NCBI GenBank assembly: GCA_022577435.1
Contig: JAKOON010000027.1
Coordinates: 6,010,800 to 6,074,799, forward strand
Direction of reading: 5' to 3'
Length of the DNA stretch: 64,000 nt
From: Embiotoca jacksoni
Taxonomy: Eukaryota; Chordata; Actinopteri; Embiotocidae
The stretch's first letter is position 1. Each line of letters starts with the position of its first letter. Under the pieces are notes generated by a model. That model saw nothing but the letters and a program-made list of their open reading frames with translations. It was not told where the DNA came from and did no database searches. The translations under genes and the position numbers were made by a program. Below, piece after piece: positions 13,196 to 24,800 of this stretch.

Positions 13196-13666
13196 TGTTA
13201 CGTTCCCCGACTGATGTCTAGGGGAGGCGGGGAGGAACAATGTAAATAAACCGGGAAAAAGGATCACGGGCAACGAACGAATGAATGAACAAAAGTGATT
13301 TATTAACAATAAATCAAAACCATAGAAGGCACAAACTTAAAACTACTTTCCAAAAGGGGAAAAGAGACACTACAGCAATGCTCAATCTACCACAATAAAC
13401 AATCTAGCTAAATGGTCACCTACCAACGCACTGACGCACACGCACACACACACACACACACACACAATGTAACGTGCTAGCTGGCCCACGGGGATCGTCT
13501 GCCTTGCTTCCCCTGCCTCTTATCCACTGGGGCACCAATCAGCGGCTTGACTGCAGCTGCATTCAATCAGGGGTTTCAGCTGGTAGCTGCAGGCAGGATC
13601 ATGGGAGTCACCTGTATGGACCCTGGGGGTGGAAAAAGAGAGAGCACAGGATACACACACATAACA
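13196..13666 (-). repeat. Gypsy LTR (3' LTR in element orientation)
   Basis: It starts TGTTACG and ends ATAACA, giving the TGTTA/TAACA inverted ends typical of LTRs. It matches 14402-14845 along its length, with indels near 13540-13625. It contains a CA microsatellite at about 13438-13466. Confidence 0.93.
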
Positions 13667-13675
13667 CCCCCTCCC
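13667..13675 (-). other. Polypurine tract of the gypsy element
   Basis: On the minus strand GGGAGGGGG abuts the start of the LTR, the normal position for priming plus-strand DNA synthesis. Confidence 0.75.
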
Positions 13676-13745
13676 ATAAGACCAAACCACAGTGAACCTA
13701 ATTAATACACCCTATATGTATTATCCACACACACCAAAAAACATC

Positions 13746-14263
13746 TCACCCACGGGATAGAGCATCAGCGACCACATTGTCTGCCCCCTTCTTGTGCTTT
13801 ATTTCAATATTGGAACCCTGCACTAACAGGGCCCAACGCATCAACCGCTGGTTGCGTTTGTACATTTGGGCCAGGAAGACGAGAGGATTGCGATCGGTGA
13901 ACACAGTCAGCGGAGATGAACCGGAGCCAACATGCACTTCAAAATGCTGCAGATAAGCATGGCCAGCGTCTCCTTCTCAATGGTGGAATAGTTCAGCTGG
14001 TGGCGCTTGAACTTCGCAGAGAAGCAGCACACAGGATGGCACACATCTTCCTCGCCCTCTTGCAACAGCACAGCACTTGCTCAAGAAACACTGGCATCGA
14101 CTTCCAGCTTAAAGGGAAGCGAGAAGTTGGGAGTAGACAACTCATCCGCCAGAGTAGCAGCCTGCTGCAGGGTGGTCACTTTCTGCTCATTTAAATAAAT
14201 GCTCCAACCGCTTTCGCAACACACTGTCAATGCCACCCCTAACAAACTCCAAAGGGAATCCAC
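13746..14263 (-). pseudogene. Decayed gypsy reverse transcriptase/RNase H fragment
   Basis: The best open part (13746-13937) contains FTDRNPLVFL, NQRLMRWALL and a final ADALSR, the classic RNase H end of gypsy pol. Upstream pieces in other frames give LEVDAS and FKRHQLNYSTIEKE, the joint between reverse transcriptase and RNase H. The pieces are out of frame with one another and broken by stops. No integrase or gag can be seen. This is a broken remnant. Confidence 0.88.
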
Positions 14264-14386
14264 TCTTACCTACCAGGGACAGAACAACACTTCACTTACC
14301 GTGTACGAGGCCGCCGTAACCATGCGCCACAAAAATATATCAGTGGCAGAGCCAACTTCACTACGCAAACCTGGTCCATCAAGTTA

Positions 14387-14399
14387 GGACGAACCCCCA
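14387..14399 (-). other. Primer-binding site of the gypsy element
   Basis: Just inside the right LTR the minus strand reads TGGGGGTTCGTCC, two bases after the LTR end. It resembles the tRNA-complementary sites that begin TGG. The exact tRNA is uncertain. Confidence 0.65.
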
Positions 14400-14401
14400 A
14401 T

Positions 14402-14845
14402 TGTTACGTTCCCCGACTGATGTCTAGGGGAGGCGGGGAGGAACAATGTAAATAAACTAGGGAAAAGGGATCACGGGCAACGAATGAATGAACGAAAGTG
14501 ATTTATTAACAATAAATCAAACAACTATATAAAGGGACAAACTTAAAACTACTTTCCACAAGGGGAAAAGCGACACTACAGCAATGCTCAATCTACCACA
14601 ATAAACAATCTAGCTAAATGGTCACCTACCAACGCAATGACGCACACACACAACACCTACACACACACACGCACACACACAATGTAATGTGCTAGCTGGC
14701 CCACGGGGATCGTCTGCCTGGCTTCCCCTGCCTCTTATCCACTGGGGCACCAATCAGGGGTTTGAGCAGGTAGCTGCAGGCAGGATCATGGGAGTCACCT
14801 GGGGGGTGGAAAAAGAGAGGGAGCACAGGATACACACGCGTAATG
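14402..14845 (-). repeat. Gypsy LTR (5' LTR in element orientation)
   Basis: It starts TGTTACGTTCCCC like the left LTR. Its last bases are TAATG where the left copy has TAACA. The two LTRs differ by substitutions and a deletion near 14757-14800, so the insertion is not very recent. Confidence 0.93.
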
Positions 14846-15060
14846 GGATGCTTGAAACCTCATGAAACGTGGCACATACATCCAGTCTGGTGAAGACGAT
14901 ACATCTAACATATGTTTTGCGCATGGGTGTGGCAAAATGGCTCGCTAGCGCCCCCTGAACTGAAGCCCCTTCGCCCAGTTTCACCTACAAACACCAAATT
15001 CATTGGACATGTGTATCACACCGAGATGTACAAAAAAGTCTCTTGGCATCATGACCTCAA
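14846..15060 (+). mobile_element. Family R repeat, right part
   Basis: Sequence resumes after the gypsy target duplication. It shares the block GGACATGTGTATCACACC and the following GAGATGTACAAAAAAGT with the intron 12 copy (24811-24846, reversed). It grades into the tandem array that follows. Confidence 0.75.
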
Positions 15061-15890
15061 CTCCAATATTTTGCTGTAGTATGACTTTTTAGTCATATTT
15101 TGGACTACAGAGTATGAATTTTTTTTAGATATTTTAGACGACATTTTAGAAATATCTTTTTTTTTATATTTTGGACGACGTGCTATAGTATGACTTTTTT
15201 ACGATATTTCGGATAACATGCTATAGTGTGACTTTTTTTTAATCATTTTGCGCGACAATGTAGTATGACTATCATATTTCGGACGACATGCTATAGTATC
15301 ACTTTTTTATCATTTTGGATGACATACTATAGTATGACTTTTTTCATCATATTTCGCACGACATGCTATAGTATGACTCTTTTATCATATTTCGCACGAC
15401 ATGCCATAAGTATGACTTTTTAATCATATTTCGGACGACATGCTATATAGTATGACTTTATCATTTCGGACGACATGCTATTTTTTTCATCATATTTCGC
15501 ACGACATGTTATAGTATGACTTATTTATCATTTTTGATATTTTTTTTAATGATATTTTGGATGACATGCTATATACTATGAATTCTTTTTCATATTTTTG
15601 ACCACATGCTATAGTATGACATTTTTAATGATATGCTATCCTGTGCCATTTGTTTTGACGTTTTGTACGACATAGTATAGTATGCAATTTCCATCACAAT
15701 TTGGAAGACATATTATGGTATGACTTTTTAATGAAGTTTTGGACGACATTCTATACTCAGACATTTGCATGACCTTTAGGACGATATTGTTTAATACGAC
15801 TTTATTATGACATTTTTTAACATCCTATACTATGAAATATTTTTTTTTACATTTCAACGCCTCACTATAATATAGGATGACATCTTTCCT
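15061..15890 (+). repeat. Tandem array of an approximately 38-bp unit
   Basis: About 20 diverged copies of a unit reading roughly CGACATGCTATAGTATGAC then a T-run then ATCATATTTCGGA. Copies around 15280-15480 are the most regular and both edges are decayed. The unit's GCTATAGTATGAC motif also lies at the end of the family R copy in ptpre intron 12, so the array probably grew from the end of that repeat. There is no coding potential. Confidence 0.9.
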
Positions 15891-16780
15891 TTGTTAGGAC
15901 ATATTTTCAAGTAAATGCAAAAAATACCAACGAGTGCACAATGCCACAGTTTAAAATTGTTCCTATCATCTGACTTAACAAAAATCGAGTCTATCTCTAC
16001 ACTAATCCTTACAGAAGCCATAAAGTAACCTCAAGTGGCTTTCCACTGGTCAAACATTCAGGGTCCAAAATGGGCCACTGGTTCATCAGAGCATCCTGGA
16101 TTTCCTGAAAAAGAAGCTTGAAAGCATATTAGCCTGCTAGACCAAGGGAGGAATAGGGTAACACTTGTAATGCACTTTTGGGAGTGTTGAGTCATATTAA
16201 CATTCCAGTAAGAGCTGTCTGATTCAATCACTGTAAGACCTTAACCGTCTGTTGAGAATGTTCTTAGTGTAGCAGGATGCTGCGCTGTGAAACAGAGACA
16301 GAAAGAGGAAGGGAGAGTGAGAGAACAAATCTAACAACAAGTCTTTATCAAGCCAGTGAGGATTCGAATAGATGAGCAGTATAACATTCAGACAGACAGG
16401 CAGGATCTCCGGTTCATTTGTAGGATATTAATGGTACAGTCTCCATGTTCTACCCTGTGCCTGTCTCTTTTCATCAGCAACAGAGGCAAGAGAAAAGAGT
16501 ATGCAAGCATGGCAGACTTTTGTAGCATACAACATTTAAGTCTTCCTTTTTTTCTACTTAAATGGAGTCTTTAGTTTGTTTTTGTGTTTTTTTTTTACGA
16601 AGTGGCTCTATGGATGGAAAGGTCTGTTGACTGACATTAATGGCGCCCTATACAATGAATCCCACTGACTTTTGGGGATTTCCTGTCTTCTCCAATGCCA
16701 TGATAGGTTAACAGTAGTAGTTCATAATGAAATCTCTGTAGTAACTTGTAATCATCCTACTTGTTATTAAGCTGCATCAT
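15891..16780. other. Gene-free stretch
   Basis: No exon or clear repeat is seen beyond a short purine-rich run near 16290-16325. Confidence 0.5.
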
Positions 16781-17440
16781 GGAGCCAAATGTCAATTTGT
16801 TTGGTTTACGACCAAATATTTGCAATACAAATCAGCTGTGTGACTTGCTTTGTGTTTAATTAGCAAATAAGTATGCTACTAGGGAGAACATGGTAATCAT
16901 TGAGCTTGTCATTGTGAGCAAATTAGCATGTTGATTGTCGCCATTAGCTCTTAGGTTGCCAGGCTCCGTCTGCCTATTGCTCACAGCTTCAACTCTGAAA
17001 CCATGAAGTTTCGCTCAGCCACACTGGATGGCGGACCAATCAGCGAAATGTAACGTCCAACAATGGTGGCGGTGGTAGAGCAAGATGAAACGATACGAAC
17101 AGTGGTAGAAACGCAAGAAAATATCATGGAATTGAAGCAGGAGCATTAACAATGGACGAGGGTCTCTATTGTTTAAAGCTTGATGACTTTCAACACACAA
17201 CATGCGTCATATGGTGGTCAATGCCGATTGGCTCCTACAGTATTAAAATTAACCTGAGGTCTACCCATTAGAATGCAACTACTAGAAACCATCCTCAATG
17301 GGGCATGGTCAGAGCAGTATATTCATGCAGTAAATTTGATTCCAGTAATATCAGACTAGCTCAAAGGCACTCTATTCCCATACTGTCTCTTACAGTGGAG
17401 CTGCTCGCATGGCGGTGGTCTCCTAGACTATCAGCAAAAA
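16781..17440. repeat. Family A dispersed repeat, split by a MITE-like insertion
   Basis: The left part (to 16950) contains GACCAAATATTTGCAA and TTAGCATGTTGATTG-type text. The right part (from 17357) contains GCTCAAAGGCACT and GAGCTGCTCGCATGG. These join into one copy of a fish repeat also seen at 49040-49625 and 62270-62470. The middle 406 bases are foreign. Confidence 0.6.
16951..17356. mobile_element. MITE-like insertion within family A
   Basis: TAGCTC occurs at both junctions (16945-16950 and 17357-17362), as a target duplication would. The inserted sequence shares blocks with 2735-2990 (TATTGCTCACAGCTTC, GGCGGACCAATCA). It has no coding frame. I could not find clear terminal inverted repeats, so the class is uncertain. 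Confidence 0.55.
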
Positions 17441-17590
17441 GAAACTGATCATGTGTTGTATTGCAGCAACTCTTCATTGTATAAATTATATTCATTTGAA
17501 ATTATTTGTGTGCTTTGTGTGGGTTGATTAAGCAACATTTTTGCTCCCTGTTTAATTAAAACAGCCGTTTGGTCTAAAAAGCATTCTATA

Positions 17591-17894
17591 GGGCGGCACG
17601 GTGGTGCAGTGATTAGCATTGTCACCTCACAGCAAAAAGGTTCCGGGTTCGAATCCGGTCCTGGGCCTTTCTGTGCGGAGTTTGCATGTTCTCCCTGTGC
17701 TTGCGTGGGTTCTCTCCGGGTTCTCCGGCTTCCTCCCATCATCCAAAAACATGCACCTCAGGTCAGGTTACCTGGCGCCGCGCTAGTGGCAGCCTGTTGC
17801 AGCAGTTCCCCCCTGAGAGCCCCCCTGCTGCAGTGAAGAAATTTCCCCTCGGGGATTAATAAAATTAAATTTAAAAAAAATTAAATTAAATTAT
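17591..17894 (+). mobile_element. tRNA-derived SINE with LINE-like tail
   Basis: It begins GGGCGGCACGGTGGTGCAG and contains a polymerase III B box (GGTTCGAATCC). It continues through GTTTGCATGTTCTCCC and ends with TTCCCCTCGGGGATTAATAAA and a T/A-rich tail. The tail resembles the L2-like LINE end at 30460-30545, which suggests the SINE borrowed that LINE's machinery. It is non-coding and a full-length or nearly full-length copy. Confidence 0.88.
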
Positions 17895-20800
17895 AGGTCT
17901 ATTTCAATATTCTTGTAGTACTTCATTCTTGTAAAGATGGATTACGTGTGATACTACAACATGTTTGCAGTACCAAATGCTAAAATCTCTTGCATTTGCG
18001 GTTTCAAATTGTTACTCTGCTCAGGAGATGGTGAAATGTATTTGAGCATATTTTGGACACAGCGACAGACTGAGCAAGGGAAGACACTCGGTTTGACCTA
18101 CACATACCCTGTATAATCAGAAATTAGTTTCCAAAGCCACACATGAAAGCATTTCAGCAAAGAGGTCACAGCTCAGGTCACCCTCCCAGTAAATGGCTCA
18201 TATTCCATATTATATTAGGAAAAAATGGAAAGCGTTGTGAATGACAAAATAGAATTAGTTTGGGGTCAATCATAATGAGAGAGTCAGTTGGGGTTAATAC
18301 ATAATTCATGGAACCTCCTCACTCTTCCTGACCCTTTTTCGGGCTGCAACTCCTCCTGCTGAGGAGTGTTTCCATGGCGCTGGGTCCCTGAGGAAGTGGA
18401 AATTGTCAACAAAGAGGCTTTTTGTCACTCGGGTTTTTCAGCAAGATAGGAAACATGATTGTTTGGCAAAAATAGCTCAAATTTACTCTTCTCTTTTATT
18501 GACCAGTGGCAGTCACATGGATAAAAGCTTGTGCTATGTAAGCACACACATACATTTTTAGTTTTGTTCAGTTCATGAATTGTGCAACACTATGAATGAG
18601 GAAATCTCTCGCTTACTTTGTGATTATGATGTAATGTATGTAATTTTGGTGCTTTTAGCTTCTGTAGAAATGTCACAGTTAGTGGGAAGCAGGTTCTCAA
18701 AGAACGTGGCTATACCTGGATGTGAAACTTTTGATTTCAGTCACCATGATTCTGTTTTTGCTTTTTTAAAGCATTTTGCAGAAGATAGTTAAGAAAAGTA
18801 CTAAAAGTATCTTTCTTCAAGCAGGGAGTAAGAACTCAGTGTTGTTGCTCCTAAAGTGATGACCATGTACTTAAGTCATTTAAAGCTGGGAGGAAATCTC
18901 GTGGAGTCATGTGACAGTTTGCATTACTCACCATCTATAGGGCAGCTTCTGCATTTTTGTTTGATTTATATCATCACAGTAGTGTCATTTTTTGGGGTGG
19001 TCAGTTCAAGGGCAGACTTTAATTACCAAATGACTCAATACTCAATATTAGAAAAAAGGACTTTCTATTATTGGGTGAACATTCCCTTTAAAAAAGACTT
19101 TCATAATTACATATAGATTGAGGTGCACTGCCCCCTGCTGGCTGAAACCATATCAGCACTAGTTAAGAAGTGTGCCTTTATGTCTCAAATTACAGTAACT
19201 AAAGTATTTTCCAGTGACTTTTCTGACCAGTGACCTGCGCCCAGAACGATCACAAGTTTTCTTCAGTCTACAGATGTAATGATCACTCGCTGTTGTATTT
19301 CACATAAAAGGTTTGACAGTTTTTTTGTGCTGAGGGTGGACATATGACAGGAGATGTTTGGACTTCAGACTCCGGGAACCCAAACAGCTTATCCGAATGG
19401 CACTGTTGCTGAATACAGTGTGTGTTTCTTGTTATGTTTTGACACTTTACAGTCACAGTATAGCACCTCGACCTAGAAATGGAAATCTGTTTTACAATAT
19501 GGGACCCTTCATTGATTTATACATTGTCAAAAATGTAATCAGCAAATTTAAGAATTGATATAATCAAAGTAGTTTTATTTTTTATTTTTTAGTAAACATG
19601 TAGATTGAGAAATGTAGTATTTGGTGGCTTTCTGAGTGCTTTATGGTAACAGACAGACTAGTTAAAGGTTTTGAAATATTGGTCAGACAAAACTGGAAAT
19701 TTAAAGCTATCAGCTTTGGGAAACTGTGAAAGGCATTTTTCACACATTTCCTTCAACACATTATGGCAAAACTATGAAATACTTGAAAAAAACATCTGGC
19801 ATATCAAATGGATAATTGCATTGCTAAGTCACAGCTACAGTAACCCACCCTTCTGGTCAGGTTGTTGTATTAAGGGTAAACATGCTACGTAGTGTTTGCA
19901 GTATGTTCTTCAGATGAATCATACAGTTACAGTGGCTTGAGCCCCCCACATGAACTGTTGTCTAACTCTAGCAAAGACATCAGAAGAACATTTTCATTGA
20001 CACCCAAAGCATTTTTAGATGAATTTAATATTGCAACTTGCATTTCAAAGACATCGAGAGCCCAAAAAGGGATAGACCACCCACAGAGAGAGCAAAGGCA
20101 AAGAGCTGTAGTTTAAATAGGCCCTCTTCAATATTCTCCAAAGGACGGCATGGACAGAAAAGGAGCCCTGGGAAAATAGACTCGGGTTGTTTTGTTAAGT
20201 CTGTTTCTTGTGCTGCACCTCACATCTCCCACAGACACATACATGTAGCACACGATACATGACCGTTCACTTGACAGTTCCTTGCTGCTCAGCGACTTTC
20301 ACAATGTTAGCACTTTGTCATGTAGTATTTACATACAAAATTAATCGTTTAATGTCGGGAGTACCAGATGGGTGAGAGTTACTACCTCAGAAGAAATGCA
20401 CAATAAAAGCTGTTAAACATTCAGACACTTTCCAAAGAATGAAACTATCACTAGACACCTTTTTTTTTTTTCCCCCAAACATTCTGGTTCTTCATTTTTA
20501 CCACTGTGGCAAAACACACCCATGTATTTTAAAACATATGGTAACTTAACATTGATAGTAAGGGGTGTTTTTTTTGTTTGTTTCTCTGGCATTAAGCAGG
20601 CACTGAAGCACCACATTTGTGTATCGTGGTTTTTGCTGTTACAGGACTCGGGACTAATGGGACACTTTTATCACTTCCTGTGTGTTAACTGTGCATCAAT
20701 ACTGACTCTCCTGCATTTGGTGATCACACTTACCTTTTCTTAGGATTATCTTTCTTTACTCTGCCTTCAACTTATTCTTCTATTTCATGTCTTAAAAAGT

Positions 20801-21029
20801 CCATATGGCACTAATTTGTGAAAAATCTCTAATCTATGATACAAATAAAGCAATAAACATACTCTTCAATATTACAGGTTCTTGGCAAAAGGCTTAGTTA
20901 TGTGCTTTTTTGATGTGCAGTCAGTTTAGCAAAATTATTTTTTGCTCTCTCCAGACAAAAGGCAGACTGTAGTCACGTGACATCCATGTTAAATGCAGTT
21001 GCATGCCACTTTTTGAGGTACAAAACCAG
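17895..21029. other. Gene-free stretch between the SINE and the ptpre 3' end
   Basis: No domain-bearing open frame or repeat signature. A CTCF-like string (GCCCCCTGCTGGC) lies at 19130-19142. Part of this stretch could still be 3' untranslated sequence of ptpre if the polyadenylation site lies further left than I propose. Confidence 0.5.
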
Positions 21030-21751
21030 TTTAATGGTCTTTCACGACTGTGATACGTCTAACTGCGAAACTTCTGCCTGGATCCAAATTGAAAAATCAA
21101 CCTGGTATCGTCACCTTGCCCTTTGTTGCATAACTTTATGTTCTCTGCATTATGGCTGAAACAATTCATTGTTTTTCTGAAAGTATTTCCATTGGACAGA
21201 GTATCACGTTTGTGATGGGCATGTAGCTTGAGGTCAATGAAAAATAATTTAAATATGTCCTCTAATCTCAGAAGTCATCAATAAATGAAATAATGTATGT
21301 TTACATTAACAACAAAAAACAAAATCTTAACACCCCTGTCACATTCTCCAAACACAAGAAAGGAATGTAATGTTCAATACATAAATACATTTACAATAAC
21401 TACAACTTTTAAAAATATTATGTGGTCAATCCAAAATAACACTTAGATCAACATTTAAAGTACAATATTATACAACATAACTGAAATCTGAGACCAACTT
21501 TGAAACAACACTTCATGACAAAGTAATTATCATACATGTTGTGAAATATACATTATTAATCTATTTTTTTTTCATTTACAGTTTTCATCCACCAACATAC
21601 CGTATATTACAGCGAGACGGGAGCTGGAGTTAATGGTAGGACAAGTGCATAGCAAAATAGAAGATCATTTGACCAAGTTAAGGAAAAACATAAAACGGAT
21701 AAATCTGCTTTAAAAAAACAACATTAAAAACTATGTTTAAGGCAAATCTCA
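21030..21751 (-). other. ptpre: Presumed ptpre 3' untranslated region
   Basis: Sequence directly after the TGA in the gene's orientation. I found no AATAAA on the minus strand in the first 700 bases. The nearest variant signal is ATTAAA at 21030-21035. The right end is certain. The left end is a guess. Confidence 0.35.
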
Positions 21752-21826
21752 TCATTTAAAATTGGCATAGTCTGAGAAAATGTCGACAAAGTCTTGTACC
21801 ACCCTGTAGCAGAAGTCGTATTGTTC
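21752..21826 (-). CDS. ptpre: ptpre exon 19, coding part
   Basis: Residues 659-682. It begins EQYDFCYRVV, ends DYANFK, and the stop is TGA. The acceptor ends CCCACAG. The YANF motif matches the Grb2 SH2 docking site known in the alpha/epsilon family. Confidence 0.95.
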   Translation of the reverse strand, partial: EQYDFCYRVVQDFVDIFSDYANFK

Positions 21827-24800
21827 CTGTGGGGGAAAAAAAAAAAGAAAAAAAGACAGATTAGATGGTTTCCTATTTAATTGGTGAAGCTAAAGAAAAG
21901 CTACAATTAGGACCTTCGACCACCAAAATTCTATCAGTTCATACTTGAGTCAGTAAGGAATATAAATTACTTTGGATTATCTGGGATCCACTTCTGCTCA
22001 TACTTACCACAGTTTGGACCATATGCGGCCTCTGCATGCGTAAACTCTTCACAGTTTGGAACACGTCCAGCAGGCCTTCTGCCTTGACTCGCTCCAAGAT
22101 ATTGCTCAGTGCAATGAACGTACCTGTTCGCCCTGCACCAGCACTGCAGCACAAACCAAAACACACACTCATAGAAGTTAATTCAGTTCTTGCAAAGGCA
22201 AAATCAACAGAACAACAACAAAAAATATATATATAAATGTGTGCCTTAGAGAAAAAACATTTTTGACACGTACCTGCAGTGTACGACGATGGGATGGTTC
22301 CCAGACTGCTGCTGCTGTCTCTGCACTGAGGCGATGATGTCGATCATGCCTTTCCCCTCGGCCGGGATGCCGATCTCAGGCCAGCCGTGGAAGTGGAAGT
22401 GCCTGATCACCCTCGTCTGCTTCTCCTTTGAGAGCAAATGCGCAGGCAGATTAGAGATCATAATACCGTTCAAATATGATTTATTAGCAGCATATTAAAG
22501 CATAATGGCAGGTGCAAGATCAGTGCAGGTAGGTAGATGAGTGGTGGACTGATAGGAGATGCTCTGGAAGGCAAGAATGTACTGCTGAGCCTCTGAGGTG
22601 ATGTGGGTCGAATTTAATGAAATATATGGGATGGGAGGCTCCCACTTGATAACCCTAAACACTTCCTGCCCACCACATTTCCTCTGGCAGCCGTGGGAGC
22701 TTCTTGTACTCACTTGGGGTTTTATTCTAAGACTATTGTTATGGTAGATCCTGTGTAGCCTTACTTAGATCTAAAAATGCTATTAAAATTCATTAGCAAG
22801 GTTTTACAGTTTACTATTTTCAGGAATTAAGTTTCATAAACGTGACAGTAGTTTTAACAGCATATGTCTTTATCATTAAATGATCGTGGGAGCCTGTAAC
22901 TGTTTGTGGCAAAGCAAAATGGAGAATTTTTTTTATTACTACTTTCCTGCCTTTTAATCATCTTGTTACCCCAAGATTTATGTTGTAGCCCTTTTTAAGG
23001 CCCTCTGAGAGCTACTTTGACAAAAAGAAAGCTACTCAAGCAGCTCTCAGACACTGTTACATTCATTCACATAGCTGAGCTAAGTTGAAAAGGCTTTTGT
23101 AGTTACTCTGACTGGCAGAAAGAGGAGACAAATGCTCCAAACTGTAAGTTAAACTTGTCATGGAGTATTTCAACATTGTTATTTTGGTTCTATTACTTAA
23201 GTAAATGATAAATGACTTCTCATGCCGACATCTGTTGATGAGGCAGTAATGCTACATTACATTTGCCTGTGGGAGATTAATTATCTTACCGGGATGAAGG
23301 TGAGTACCAAGTCTCGTAGACTAAAGGTTTCACACAAAGTGTCTCCCTTCAGCTCTACTTTGTAATCTCCGTAGGTGACCGAGTCCTCAGTGGGCCAGTA
23401 ATGGCAACATTTGTCCTGCAAAAACAGATAAGTGTTTACTGCCAGCAATAATTTTAACAGACACGGTAGCTTAATTTATGAAATTGAAATATTTAAATTT
23501 GAACAAGATATGAAACACTGCATGAATATGAACTGAAAAAAAAGTGCAGTTTTATAATAAAGGTAGGGAAATCAGAACAATGTTTTGTGTTGCACTGTTG
23601 TAGCGGTTATGAAAGCCGCCAGTCATAGTTTGCTGGCTGTGATCAGCTACCGCAGCTTACCTGCTCCCTCTCCTGGAGCTCAGTGAGCATGACAATGGAG
23701 TGACATTTCCATTCCCACACCATCCTCCAGAAATCATCCACTGTGTGTGGCAGAGGGCCCTGTGTGGCAATGAAGTAGTCCTTTTGTCTGTATCCCTGAG
23801 TCACAGAAAAACATACAGCAGTTTAGTTTTGTAAGTACAATAATTAAATATTAATTGCAATGAACTACCACAAAAACACAAGAAGGGAATGTGATATGAA
23901 ATGAAAATGTGCTTACATCTATAAAAGATGCATTGACATAGTCTGTGAACTCTTGACCTCTTCTCATGGAGAGAATAACTCTGTTAAAGTCATCTGAAAT
24001 GGGAGCAAAGCATTTAACCTGTAGATTAAAGGAGCTCATAAACATGTTCAGAGTATCAGGTATGCAGAGTGGCCCGAGTGGCTCTCTGACAAAAGTTATT
24101 AAATAGTAAATACTGCACAGGATTAGAAAGATGCTCGGATTCTAAACATAGCTGCAGGCAATATAATCTAGAGCAAAAAATTTCCCATGAGTTGATTAAA
24201 AGGGAAAAACATCCAGTTAATTTTTTTCATGTTTGTTTTTCTTTCTTACACGGAATAATTTGCAGAACTCTGTTCTTCTTCATGTTGGCGGGGAGGTTCC
24301 CCGTTCTCATGTTCTCCTTCATTATTCGCATGTTGGTGAGTTTCTGAGCAGAAATCAAGCAAGCAAAGTCAAAATGTTACAAAAAAACGGCCTAAAATGA
24401 AAACATGGGGAAACAAAATAAGGTCAACTGTTGCGTATAAATCAGACATACAAAGTATTTGTAGAGAAAAGTTACCGTACCAATGCACACATGTTGGCTC
24501 AATTATTTCACACTGTGCTCTGTCACAATGTGTCAAAAAAGTCGTACTATAGCAAAAGTGACCCAAAAGTAATTTTTTGCTATAGTATGACTTTTGGGTC
24601 ACTTTTTGGCCGCCACGCCACGGGCACACCGACCGACGAAAACAAATTATACATTTTAATTCCAAACATGTTAAGAGTGCACAGACTAAATTTCAAGTCG
24701 GTCCAACAAAATCTGGAGGGGGAGTTCATTAAAATACAACATGTGTGAATCGGCAGAAATGGCGACTAAATTCAAAATGGCGGACTTCCTGTTGAGTTAA

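Larger units (their letters stand above)
13191..14850 (-). mobile_element. Short Ty3/gypsy LTR retrotransposon with target duplication
   Basis: Two LTRs (13196-13666 and 14402-14845) face the same way and flank 735 bases. The 5-bp repeat GGATG occurs directly outside both ends (13191-13195 and 14846-14850), which marks the insertion. The element reads on the minus strand. A primer-binding site follows the right LTR and a polypurine tract precedes the left one. The interior keeps only decayed reverse transcriptase/RNase H sequence. Gag, protease and integrase are absent, so this copy could only have moved with help from another element. It interrupts repeat family R. Confidence 0.93.

Noticed and set aside
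15061..15890. CRISPR-like array
   Set aside because: The repeats are direct and adjacent with no unique spacers, diverged, and lie in a vertebrate genome next to a mobile element.
17591..17680. tRNA gene
   Set aside because: The B box is present, but the sequence continues as a SINE and does not close into a cloverleaf with an acceptor stem.
24369..24748. Open frames of about 100 codons in ptpre intron 12
   Set aside because: They lie in intron or family R repeat sequence and match no protein.
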